A stretch of DNA of 7,426 nucleotides from Aquisalimonas sp. (GTDB lineage: Bacteria > Pseudomonadota > Gammaproteobacteria > Nitrococcales > Aquisalimonadaceae), in assembly GCA_007127625.1 (NCBI GenBank), contig SKYZ01000418.1, forward strand, positions 1-7,426, in the 5' to 3' direction. A model generated the notes under the pieces. The model searched no databases. It saw only the letters and a program-made list of their open reading frames with translations, and was not told the origin of the DNA. The translations under genes were made by a program, and so were the position numbers. Shown piece after piece: positions 1-7,426 of the stretch (positions within the stretch are counted from its first letter, which is position 1; each line of letters starts with the position of its first letter).

Positions 1-496
1 CGATGCCGCTATAAACCCGGGCAACTCCGGAGGTGCACTGATCAACGCCCAAGGCGATCTAATCGGTGTCAACACCGCCATTTTCAGCCGCTCCGGCGGC
101 TCCCACGGGATCGGTTTCGCTATCCCCGCTGTACTCGCCCGGAACGTTATGGAAAGCATCATCGAGGAGGGGCGGGTCATCCGAGGCTGGGCCGGCGTGG
201 AGATCCAGGACATTACGCCATCACTGGCCGAGTCCTTCGATCTGGACACCCGCGACGGGGTCCTGATTGCCGGCGTCATGCGGGGTGGCCCCGCCGACGA
301 GGCCGAGCTGGCCCCCGGGGACGTGGTGCACGCGGTGGACGGTGAGCGGGTCCGCAACAGCCAGGACCTGCTCATGCGCATTACCGAACGCGAGCCCGGC
401 ACCCGTGTCACCCTCTCCGGTGTCCGTGACGGCGAGCCCTTCGAACTTGAGCTCACTGTCCAGGAACGCCCCGCTGCCGGAGATCTGCAACGCTGA
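1..496 (+). CDS. algW: DegS/AlgW-type periplasmic serine protease, C-terminal part (partial, 5' end outside window)
   Basis: This is the end of an HtrA-family trypsin-like protease with one PDZ domain. The frame is open from base 2 and stops with TGA at 494-496, giving 164 visible residues. The catalytic serine lies in the motif NPGNSGGAL (serine codon 26-28), followed by the strand GIGFAIP that closes the protease domain. A linker RVIRGWAG leads into a PDZ domain, whose carboxylate-binding loop is at about bases 185-200 and whose conserved PGDVV turn is near 313-327. The protein ends soon after this single PDZ. That separates it from DegP/DegQ/MucD, which have two, and matches DegS (Escherichia coli) and AlgW (Pseudomonas). 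Those proteins are membrane-anchored, bind C-termini of misfolded porins through the PDZ domain and cut the anti-sigma factor RseA/MucA. The anchor, His and Asp of the triad lie outside the window. The neighbouring hisC-hisD-hisG-murA order is the one found beside algW in Pseudomonas, hence the symbol; degS would be equally defensible. Confidence 0.9.
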   Translation, partial: DAAINPGNSGGALINAQGDLIGVNTAIFSRSGGSHGIGFAIPAVLARNVMESIIEEGRVIRGWAGVEIQDITPSLAESFDLDTRDGVLIAGVMRGGPADEAELAPGDVVHAVDGERVRNSQDLLMRITEREPGTRVTLSGVRDGEPFELELTVQERPAAGDLQR

Positions 497-505
497 GGCA
501 GGTGT

Positions 506-1609
506 CTAAACGTGTGCCAGCGCGGTAGCCAGGGCGCCCAGGAAGCGGGTGTTCTCGTCCGGGGTGCCCACTGTGACCCGCAAACAGTCCCCCAGCATGG
601 GGTGGCTGCCATCCAGGCACTTGATCAGCACGCCCTGCTCCCGCAACGAGGCGTGCACCGCCCCCGCGCGCCCTGGTGGGGTCCGGAAGGTGATGAAGTT
701 GGCATCACTGGGCCAGACCGTCAGCCCGGGGCGGTCCCCGAGAGCGTCGGCAAGGCGGCCGCGCTCCGCCTTTAGTGCCTCGGTCTGGCGGCGCAGTACA
801 TCGGCGTGGTCCAGGGCGAACGCCGCGCTGGCCTGAGTCAGCACATTGATGTTGTAGGGCAACCGGCACTTCTCGAACTGTTCGCACCACTCCTGATGGC
901 CGGCCAGATACCCGAGGCGCAGCCCGGCCAGCCCCATCTTGGACACGGTACGCATCACCAGCAGGTGGTCGTAGTCCGCCAATGCCCCCATCCAGCTGCG
1001 ACCGCAGAACGGCTCGTACGCCTCATCCACCACCACCAGGCCCGGCGCTGCTTCGATCACTGCACGCATGGCCGTGTCATCAAAGGCGTTGCCGGTGGGA
1101 TTGTTGGGGTACGCCAGGTAGATCAGTGCCGGCTGATGTTGAGTGATGGCGGCCAGCATGGCGCCCTGATCCAGGGCGAAATCCCCCTCCAGCAGCGGTA
1201 CTTCCCGGAACGCCATGCCGGTGAAACCCGCAATCAGCCGATACATGACAAAACCCGGCCCCGGCGCCAGCACGGTGCGATCCGCTCCGCCCAGCGCCAG
1301 CCCCAGCAGCTGGATCAGCTCGTCGGAGCCATTACCCAGCAGCAGCTCGGCAGACTCGGGGATGTCCGCCTCCCGGCGCAGCCGCTCCTTGAGCGCACCG
1401 GCGGTCGGATCGGGATAGCGATTGGCGTGGACGTCTCCGAGACGACGCAGCCAGGCATCCCGGAGGTCACCGGGCCAGGGATAGGGATTCTCCATGGCGT
1501 CCAGTTTCACCATGCCGGTCGCCGGGGGCACGTGATAGGCCTGCATGCCCTGCACCTCCGGACGCACCAGACGCCGGATCAGTGCCTCGCGACCCTCAGC
1601 CCTGCTCAT
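506..1609 (-). CDS. hisC: Histidinol-phosphate aminotransferase HisC
   Basis: HisC is a cytosolic PLP enzyme of fold type I that transfers an amino group from glutamate to imidazole-acetol phosphate, giving histidinol phosphate. The 367-residue protein shows the family landmarks in order: GNGSDE at 92-97 (cofactor phosphate region), YPNNPTGN at 167-174, DEAY at 195-198 (Asp to the pyridine nitrogen), [12 protein letters not shown] with the Schiff-base lysine K224, and LRVTVGT with the substrate-carboxylate arginine R344. The open frame runs back to 1717, but residues upstream of 1609 are unlike any HisC. The ATG at 1609 puts the family's N-terminal helix and the LDAMENPYP segment at the usual distance. 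This start lies inside the end of hisD (14-base overlap) and has no recognisable Shine-Dalgarno sequence, so translation is probably coupled to hisD. It is the last gene of the minus-strand operon and ends 9 bases from the stop of the convergent protease gene. Confidence 0.96.
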   Translation of the reverse strand: MSRAEGREALIRRLVRPEVQGMQAYHVPPATGMVKLDAMENPYPWPGDLRDAWLRRLGDVHANRYPDPTAGALKERLRREADIPESAELLLGNGSDELIQLLGLALGGADRTVLAPGPGFVMYRLIAGFTGMAFREVPLLEGDFALDQGAMLAAITQHQPALIYLAYPNNPTGNAFDDTAMRAVIEAAPGLVVVDEAYEPFCGRSWMGALADYDHLLVMRTVSKMGLAGLRLGYLAGHQEWCEQFEKCRLPYNINVLTQASAAFALDHADVLRRQTEALKAERGRLADALGDRPGLTVWPSDANFITFRTPPGRAGAVHASLREQGVLIKCLDGSHPMLGDCLRVTVGTPDENTRFLGALATALAHV

Positions 1610-2909
1610 GATCGCGGATACGGTAGTTGGCCGACTCGGCATGGGCGGTGAGGCCTTCGGCGTTGGCCATGGTGACGGCAACATGCCCGTGCCGCGCCGC
1701 ACCTTCCGGCGTGGCATGGATCAGGCTGCTGCGCTTCTGGAAGTCGTACACCCCCAGCGGCGAAGCGAACCGGGCCGTGCGGGAAGTCGGCAGAACGTGA
1801 TTGGGGCCGGCGCAGTAGTCACCCAGGACTTCCGGGGTGTGCCGGCCGAGGAAGATGGCCCCGGCGTGACGAATACGTTCCGCCATCTTGCGCGGCTGCG
1901 CCACGGACAACTCCAGGTGTTCGGGGGCGATGAAGTTGGTGACCTCCTCCGCCTCCACCAGGTCCCGCACGCAGATCAGCGCCCCGCGGTTGGCCAGCGC
2001 GGCACGGATGATCTCCGAGCGCTCCATGCCGGGCAGCAGGCGCTCCATGGCCTGTTGCACCTGATCCAGGTACCTGGCATCGGGGCAGACCAGCACCGCC
2101 CGGGCCACTTCGTCGTGCTCCGCCTGGGAGAACAGATCCATGGCAATCCACTCGGGGTCGGTCTGGCCATCGCAGATCACCAGGATCTCCGACGGGCCGG
2201 CGACCATGTCGATGCCCACGTGCCCGAACACCCGCCGCTTGGCCGCGGCCACATAGGCGTTGCCGGGCCCGACGATCTTGTCCACCGCCGGGATGGTCTC
2301 GGTGCCATAGGCCAGCGCAGCCACGGCCTGGGCGCCGCCGATGGTGTAGACCCGGGTGACCCCGGCCAGATGCGCGGCGGCCAGCACCAGGTCCGCCACG
2401 TCGCCGTCCGGGGCCGGCACCACCATGACAATGTCGCTGACGCCGGCGACACTGGCCGGCACGGCGTTCATCAGCACCGACGAAGGGTACGCCGCCCGGC
2501 CTCCGGGCACGTACAGACCCACCCGGTCCAGCGGAGTCACCTTCTGACCCAGGACCGTGCCGTCGTCCTCGGTGTACTCCCATGAATCCATGCGCTGACG
2601 CTCGGCATAGGCACGAATACGCGCGGCGGAGTGCTCCAGGGCCTCGCGCTGCTCGGCATCGAGCCCCTCGAAGGCGCCCCGGAGTCGCTCCGGCGGGATC
2701 TGCAGGTCCGCCGCGCGGTCGGCCTGCAGTCGGTCGAATTTCAGGGTGTACCGCAGCACGGCAGCGTCGCCCTCGCGGCGCACGGCGCCGAGGATCTCGG
2801 TGACGGCCTGCTCCACGGCGGCATCACCCTCGGTGTCGTCCCCGATGAGCCGGGTCAGGTTCTCCCAGAAGTCCGGCTGCGTGGTACTCAGTCTAGCGAT
2901 TTCCAGCAT
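1596..2909 (-). CDS. hisD: Histidinol dehydrogenase HisD
   Basis: HisD carries out the last two steps of histidine synthesis, the NAD-dependent four-electron oxidation of L-histidinol to histidine through histidinal; it is a cytosolic zinc homodimer. The protein is 437 residues, the normal family length. The family signature begins at [10 protein letters not shown] (211-220) and runs through [12 protein letters not shown] (231-242). By comparison with the E. coli enzyme, the zinc ligands are Q262, H265 (in SQAEHDE), D364 (in GDYCAGPN) and H423 (in GLTAHAES). The catalytic bases are E330 and H331 in APEHLEL. All key residues are present, so the enzyme should be active. The ATG at 2909 is preceded by AGGAGG at a 4-base spacing. 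The gene starts 11 bases after hisG stops, and its 3' end overlaps hisC by 14 bases. Confidence 0.97.
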   Translation of the reverse strand: MLEIARLSTTQPDFWENLTRLIGDDTEGDAAVEQAVTEILGAVRREGDAAVLRYTLKFDRLQADRAADLQIPPERLRGAFEGLDAEQREALEHSAARIRAYAERQRMDSWEYTEDDGTVLGQKVTPLDRVGLYVPGGRAAYPSSVLMNAVPASVAGVSDIVMVVPAPDGDVADLVLAAAHLAGVTRVYTIGGAQAVAALAYGTETIPAVDKIVGPGNAYVAAAKRRVFGHVGIDMVAGPSEILVICDGQTDPEWIAMDLFSQAEHDEVARAVLVCPDARYLDQVQQAMERLLPGMERSEIIRAALANRGALICVRDLVEAEEVTNFIAPEHLELSVAQPRKMAERIRHAGAIFLGRHTPEVLGDYCAGPNHVLPTSRTARFASPLGVYDFQKRSSLIHATPEGAARHGHVAVTMANAEGLTAHAESANYRIRDHEQG

Positions 2910-2912
2910 GGC

Positions 2913-2920
2913 GCCTCCTG
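2913..2920 (-). promoter_or_regulatory. Strong Shine-Dalgarno sequence of hisD
   Basis: The minus strand reads AGGAGG about 4-5 bases before the hisD ATG at 2909. It sits wholly inside the 11-base gap after the hisG stop codon. It fixes the hisD start and is the best ribosome binding site among the three histidine genes; hisG has only a weak GGGA-type site and hisC none that I can recognise. Confidence 0.7.
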
Positions 2921-3562
2921 TCAGGCCGCCTTTCCGCCGACGGCATCGGCGAGGTGTTCGGTGAATGCCTTGATACGGCGGTGCTTCATCTTCATGGCCG
3001 CCTTGTTGACGATCAGCCGCGAGCTGATGTCGGCGATGTGCTCCAGCGGCTCCAGGCCGTTGGCGCGCAGGGTGTTGCCGGTGTCCACCAGGTCGACAAT
3101 GAGATCCGACAGACCGGCGATGGGGGCCAGCTCCATGGAGCCGTAGAGCTTCACCGTCTCCACCTGCCGGCCCTGCTCCGCGAAGTAGCGTCGGGCGATG
3201 TTGACGAACTTCGTGGCGACGCGCACCTTGCCGCGGCCCTCATTGGCACCGGGAAACCCGGCCACCATCATGCGGCATCGTGCGATCCCCAGATCCAGCG
3301 GCTCGTAGAGCCCGTCACCGCCGTGCTCCAGCAGCACGTCCTTGCCGGCCACGCCCACGTCCGCAGCACCGTATTCCACGTAGGTGGGCACATCGGTGGC
3401 GCGCAGGATCACCAGCTTGACGCCGGGGTCGCTGGTGTCCAGCACCAGCTTGCGGCTCCTGTCCGGATCATCCACGGGGGTTATCCCCGCGGCGGCCAGC
3501 AGCGGCAGCGTGTCTTCGAGTATGCGCCCCTTGGACAGCGCAATGGTCAGGGTCTCGGCCAT
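2921..3562 (-). CDS. hisG: ATP phosphoribosyltransferase, short-form catalytic subunit HisG
   Basis: HisG couples ATP to PRPP to give phosphoribosyl-ATP, the first committed step of histidine synthesis. The 213-residue protein has the two periplasmic-binding-protein-like lobes only. Visible landmarks are the N-terminal LSKGRI (9-14), the AGKDVL segment (72-77), and the family signature at 144-165 ([11 protein letters not shown] continuing into DTGNTL), whose DTGNTL loop binds PRPP. The protein stops at about residue 213, without the C-terminal ACT-like regulatory domain of the long form (near 300 residues). Short forms work as a hetero-octamer with HisZ, a histidyl-tRNA-synthetase paralogue that restores activity and histidine feedback. 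No hisZ is in this window, so it must lie elsewhere. The open frame extends to 3649, but that extension overlaps murA and is unlike HisG. The ATG at 3562 gives the usual [13 protein letters not shown] start, 13 bases after the murA stop. Confidence 0.96.
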   Translation of the reverse strand: MAETLTIALSKGRILEDTLPLLAAAGITPVDDPDRSRKLVLDTSDPGVKLVILRATDVPTYVEYGAADVGVAGKDVLLEHGGDGLYEPLDLGIARCRMMVAGFPGANEGRGKVRVATKFVNIARRYFAEQGRQVETVKLYGSMELAPIAGLSDLIVDLVDTGNTLRANGLEPLEHIADISSRLIVNKAAMKMKHRRIKAFTEHLADAVGGKAA

Positions 3563-3575
3563 GGATGGTTTCCCG

Positions 3576-5130
<1,555 letters not shown>

Positions 5131-5141
5131 GGCGGCCGTGA

Positions 5142-5146
5142 CTCCT
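5142..5146 (-). promoter_or_regulatory. Shine-Dalgarno sequence of ibaG
   Basis: The minus strand reads AGGAG here, 11 bases before the first ATG (5130) and 14 before the second (5127). The spacing is long for a ribosome binding site but is nearer to normal for the first ATG, which is why that start is preferred. It is part of a 14-base block repeated before mlaC. Confidence 0.5.
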
Positions 5147-5191
5147 CGTTGATCAATCCGGGCAGCCACCGCCGCGCGCCCTGTCACTGTC

Positions 5192-5524
5192 CTACGACGG
5201 CCCGCTGTCGGCACCGTCCCGGGCAACCAGTGGCAGGATGACGTCAACACCGCTGACGCCGGCGATGGCCTGCATTTGGGCGGGTATGTTAACAAACTCG
5301 ATGCGTCCGCCGAGACGTTGCTGTTCGCAGGTCCAGTGAATCAGAAGTGCCACGCCGGCACTGTCGGCCCGGGTGACGCCAGCGAGATCCACGCACATCA
5401 GGCCTTCCCGCGGCAGCAATTGCCCCGCCTGCTGCCAGAGATCACGCACCGTGCTGAACCCCAGATCGCCTTCCAGGCGAAGCTGCCCGGGGCCGTCCGC
5501 CGCCGTCAGTCGTGCCTCGCTCAC
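5192..5524 (-). CDS. mlaB: MlaB, STAS-domain subunit of the Mla lipid transporter
   Basis: This is a single STAS domain of 110 residues, slightly longer than E. coli MlaB. MlaB is a cytosolic subunit that binds the MlaF ATPase and is needed for assembly and activity of the MlaFEDB inner-membrane complex. The central motif is VDLAGVTRADSAGVALLIHW (45-64), matching the E. coli stretch with DTGGLALLLH. The position of the functionally important threonine there is a serine here (S55), as in many STAS proteins. The start is GTG at 5524, and the mlaC stop TGA shares its last two bases, giving a GTGA 4-base overlap that implies translational coupling. The Shine-Dalgarno candidates (GGAG only 2 bases away, or GGTGAG further up) are poor. 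The stop is TAG at 5192. It could be mistaken for an anti-sigma-factor antagonist, but the mlaC and mlaD context decides the assignment. Confidence 0.9.
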   Translation of the reverse strand: MSEARLTAADGPGQLRLEGDLGFSTVRDLWQQAGQLLPREGLMCVDLAGVTRADSAGVALLIHWTCEQQRLGGRIEFVNIPAQMQAIAGVSGVDVILPLVARDGADSGPS

Positions 5525-6144
5525 AGCTCCGTCTCACCCCGGCGGTTGCGCTCCCGCAGCCGCTCCAGCAGGCCGTCCACACCGCTGCGGCGGATTTCGC
5601 TGCTGAAGGCGTCGCGGTAATTGGTGACCAGGCTGACGCCCTCCACCACCACGTCGTAGATCTGCCACCCGTCGCGCTCATGCTTGCGGAACTGGTAGGT
5701 CAGGGGAATGGCCGGACCATCGCGCTGCTCCGCCTCCACCCGCATGGAAGCCCGCCCGCGGTCCTCGTCCACCCGCGCCGAGCGATAGGTCACCTCCTCA
5801 CCGCGGTACTCCAGCAGTGGCTGGGAATAGGTGCGGATCAGCAGGGTGGTGATCTCCTCGCGGATCTCCTCGCGCTGTTCCTCGCTGGCATCGTTCCAGT
5901 GCCTGCCCAGGGCGAACCGGGTCACCAGCTGCATGTTGATGCGCGGCAGGACCTCGCGCCGAACGAGGTCGTGGACGAAATCCGGATCCTCGGCGATATC
6001 GCCGTCATGGTCCCGCAGTTCCTGCAGCACCGTTTCGGTGGTGTCCCTGACGATGGTCTCCGGATCACGGCCCTCGGTACTCGATACAGCCGGGGCCAGC
6101 AGGAACGCCAACAGGACTGCCGCTGCCAGGGCCTTGATGCTCAT
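5521..6144 (-). CDS. mlaC: MlaC, periplasmic phospholipid carrier
   Basis: MlaC carries phospholipid through the periplasm between the outer-membrane MlaA-porin complex and the inner-membrane MlaFEDB complex. The 207-residue protein (normal length) begins with a Sec signal peptide: a lysine at residue 4, the hydrophobic stretch ALAAAVLLAFLLAPAV (5-20), and a probable cleavage site near 19-22. The mature part is largely helical and charged at first, then shows the family hallmark GWQIYDVVVEGVSLVTNYR (159-177) followed by FSSEI, the strand and helix that close the lipid pocket. The ATG at 6144 has AGGAGG seven bases upstream. It begins 19 bases after mlaD stops and overlaps mlaB by 4 bases. The C-terminal tail after residue 185 is rich in Arg and Glu and may vary between species. 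Confidence 0.95.
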   Translation of the reverse strand: MSIKALAAAVLLAFLLAPAVSSTEGRDPETIVRDTTETVLQELRDHDGDIAEDPDFVHDLVRREVLPRINMQLVTRFALGRHWNDASEEQREEIREEITTLLIRTYSQPLLEYRGEEVTYRSARVDEDRGRASMRVEAEQRDGPAIPLTYQFRKHERDGWQIYDVVVEGVSLVTNYRDAFSSEIRRSGVDGLLERLRERNRRGETEL

Positions 6145-6151
6145 CGCGGTG

Positions 6152-6157
6152 CCTCCT
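6152..6157 (-). promoter_or_regulatory. Strong Shine-Dalgarno sequence of mlaC
   Basis: The minus strand reads AGGAGG here, 7 bases before the mlaC ATG at 6144, near-ideal in sequence and spacing. It lies in the 19-base gap after the mlaD stop. A periplasmic carrier made in excess over its membrane transporter would fit a strong site, but that is inference. Confidence 0.7.
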
Positions 6158-6163
6158 CGTTGA

Positions 6164-6628
6164 TCAGTCGTCCCGGTCGCCCATCTGATGAAGGAACTGG
6201 CCGATCAGCCGCTCCAGCACCAGTGCGGACTGGGTCAGGGTAATCTCGTCGCCTTCCTGGAGGTAGAAGTCCATGCCGCCGGGATCCAGGGCGATGTACT
6301 GCTCCCCCAGCAGCCCCGACGTGTAGATGGCGGCGCTGGTGTCTTCGGGGAGCTGATACTGCTCGCTGATACGCGCCTTGACCACCGCCTCATAGGTATT
6401 CGCGTCCAGGGCAATGTCCGTGACGCGCCCCACCCGAACCCCGCCCACGGTGATCGGCGCCCGGGTCCGCAGGCCGCCGATGTTCTCGAAGCGCAGCTCC
6501 ACTTCGTAGCCGTCGGCACGCTCGAACACGGGCACGTTACTCACCTGGATGGCCAGGCCGAACAGGGCCGCAAAGCCCAGGGCCACGAACACGCCCACCC
6601 AGATCTCCGTCAATCGCCTGTTACGCAT
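6164..6628 (-). CDS. mlaD: MlaD, MCE-domain lipid-binding subunit of the Mla transporter
   Basis: MlaD is anchored in the inner membrane and forms a periplasmic hexameric ring that passes phospholipid between MlaC and MlaE. The 154-residue protein starts with a short charged stretch and EIWVG, then one transmembrane helix at about 9-29. A single MCE domain follows at about 40-117, with FENIGGLRTRAPITVGGVRVG (47-67) and TSGLLGEQYIALDPGG (103-118). After it comes the amphipathic segment ALVLERLIGQFLH (135-147), which in E. coli builds the hydrophobic pore of the ring. The protein then ends within seven residues, without the long polar tail of E. coli MlaD (183 residues). The ATG at 6628 has GGAG about 8 bases upstream. 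It lies 18 bases after mlaE and 19 before mlaC. Confidence 0.95.
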   Translation of the reverse strand: MRNRRLTEIWVGVFVALGFAALFGLAIQVSNVPVFERADGYEVELRFENIGGLRTRAPITVGGVRVGRVTDIALDANTYEAVVKARISEQYQLPEDTSAAIYTSGLLGEQYIALDPGGMDFYLQEGDEITLTQSALVLERLIGQFLHQMGDRDD

Positions 6629-6646
6629 GCGGCTTCTCCGCCGGTT

Positions 6647-7423
6647 CTATCCAAACATCAGTGCCGTCAGCACGAAATCAAGGCCGAGCACCGCCAGGGA
6701 CGTATTCACCACCGTACGGGTGGTGGCGCGGCTGACCCCGGCCGAGGTGGGCTCGGCATCGTAGCCCTCGAACACCGCGATCCAGCCGGCGACGAAACCG
6801 AACGCCAGGCTCTTGATCACGCCGTTGAGAATATCCTCGCGGAATTCCACCGCGTCCTGCATCTGTCCCCAGAAGGCACCGGCATCCACGCCCAGCAGGC
6901 CGACGCCGATGAGGTAGGAACCAAAGATGGCAACAAAGCTGAAAATCGCGGCCAGCAACGGCATCGCCAGAAAGGCCGCCAGCAGCCGCGGCGCAATCAC
7001 CCGGCGCATGGGATCCACCGCCATCATCTCCATGCCGGAGAGCTGCTCGGTGCTCTTCATCAGCCCGATCTCCGCAGCTAGCGCCGAGCCGGCCCGGCCG
7101 CCAAAGAGCAGTGCAGTCACCACGGGCCCCAGCTCCCGGACCACCGACAGCGCCACCAGCACGCCAAGGGACTGGTCGGCGCCGAAATTCACCAGGGTGG
7201 TATAGCCCTGCAAGCCCAACACCATGCCCACGAACAGACTCGACACGAGAATAATGACCAGGGAGAGCACGCCCACCGAAAACAGCTGCTGGATCAACAG
7301 GCCCGGGCGCAACACCAAGGCAGGCATGCCCGCCAGTGCTCGCAACAGGAACGTGAACGCCCGCCCGAGACGTGCTTTAGAGAGCAGGGTCACGGCACCG
7401 ATTCGTTGCAATACGCCCAGCAT
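6647..7423 (-). CDS. mlaE: MlaE, permease subunit of the Mla lipid transporter
   Basis: MlaE is the inner-membrane permease dimer of the MlaFEDB ABC transporter that moves phospholipids. From the ATG at 7423 it has 258 residues, against 260 in E. coli. Visible landmarks are an N-terminal interfacial helix, a long hydrophobic segment VGVLSLVIILVSSLFVGMVLGLQGY (50-74, in part), RELGPVVTALLFGGRAGSAL (96-115), the coupling helix EIGLMKSTEQL then MEMMAVDP (118-138) that contacts the MlaF ATPase, membrane segments around 148-178 and 202-218, and the C-terminal PTSAGVSRATTRTVV with LGLDFVLTALMFG (225-258). The start lies three bases from the window edge, so a longer form cannot be fully excluded, but alignment with the family supports this ATG. 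The bases CTGATG at the edge could be the mlaF stop overlapping this start, but that frame cannot be seen. Confidence 0.94.
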   Translation of the reverse strand: MLGVLQRIGAVTLLSKARLGRAFTFLLRALAGMPALVLRPGLLIQQLFSVGVLSLVIILVSSLFVGMVLGLQGYTTLVNFGADQSLGVLVALSVVRELGPVVTALLFGGRAGSALAAEIGLMKSTEQLSGMEMMAVDPMRRVIAPRLLAAFLAMPLLAAIFSFVAIFGSYLIGVGLLGVDAGAFWGQMQDAVEFREDILNGVIKSLAFGFVAGWIAVFEGYDAEPTSAGVSRATTRTVVNTSLAVLGLDFVLTALMFG

Positions 7424-7426
7424 CAG

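Noticed and set aside
1..496. DegP/DegQ/MucD-type protease with two PDZ domains
   Set aside because: Only one PDZ follows the protease domain before the stop codon.
806..1651. 281-residue plus-strand open frame opposite hisC
   Set aside because: It is antisense to a clear hisC, is rich in His, Gln, Arg and Gly as expected from reading GC-biased codons backwards, and shows no domain.
1610..1717. N-terminal extension of hisC to 1717
   Set aside because: These codons lie inside hisD and the added residues (rich in Pro, Ser, Arg) do not resemble HisC N-termini.
1819..2583. 254-residue minus-strand open frame in an alternative frame of hisD
   Set aside because: It is very rich in Gly, Arg and Ala, typical of an out-of-frame reading of GC-rich coding DNA.
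1545..2585. 346-residue plus-strand open frame opposite hisD
   Set aside because: It mirrors hisD codon bias, has a low-complexity His/Gly/Val composition and no recognisable family; hisD carries all its catalytic residues.
6188..7081. 297-residue plus-strand open frame opposite mlaD and mlaE
   Set aside because: It is rich in His, Gln and Gly with no domain, and opposes two well-supported genes.

Overview
The window reads as a GC-rich gammaproteobacterial chromosome segment carrying conserved housekeeping genes. The gene families and their order match a block I know from Pseudomonas (algW next to hisC-hisD-hisG-murA-bolA-STAS-mlaC-mlaD-mlaE) and, in part, from other gammaproteobacteria. The exact genus cannot be read from the sequence. 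The overall flavour (very GC-rich, short-form HisG, a single-PDZ DegS/AlgW-type protease) fits a non-enteric lineage such as an Ectothiorhodospiraceae- or Pseudomonas-like group, but this is inference.

Layout. Bases 1-496 on the plus strand hold the C-terminal part of a DegS/AlgW-type periplasmic serine protease, cut by the left window edge. Everything else is on the minus strand and is read from right to left: mlaE (7423-6647), mlaD (6628-6164), mlaC (6144-5521), mlaB (5524-5192), ibaG/bolA-like (5130-4885), murA (4835-3576), hisG (3562-2921), hisD (2909-1596), hisC (1609-506). Gaps are 11-61 bases, with overlaps at mlaC/mlaB (4 bases) and hisD/hisC (14 bases). This looks like one long transcription unit that continues upstream, presumably into mlaF, beyond the right edge. 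No stretch over 300 bases lacks a gene. I see no RNA gene, mobile element or CRISPR array.

How the genes work together. MlaE, MlaD and MlaB are parts of the inner-membrane MlaFEDB lipid transporter, and MlaC is its periplasmic phospholipid carrier; together they maintain outer-membrane lipid asymmetry. MurA makes the first committed precursor of peptidoglycan. The BolA-family protein between them is probably an Fe-S/glutaredoxin partner. HisG, HisD and HisC catalyse the first, last and an intermediate step of histidine synthesis. The protease converging on hisC belongs to the family that senses misfolded outer-membrane proteins and starts the sigma-E type envelope stress response, so most of the window concerns the cell envelope.

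I looked for an undescribed system and did not find one. The remaining points of interest are small: the convergent junction with almost no spacer, the two real gaps around ibaG, a 14-base repeat carrying the Shine-Dalgarno sequences of two genes, and a histidine pathway set that needs an unlinked HisZ.
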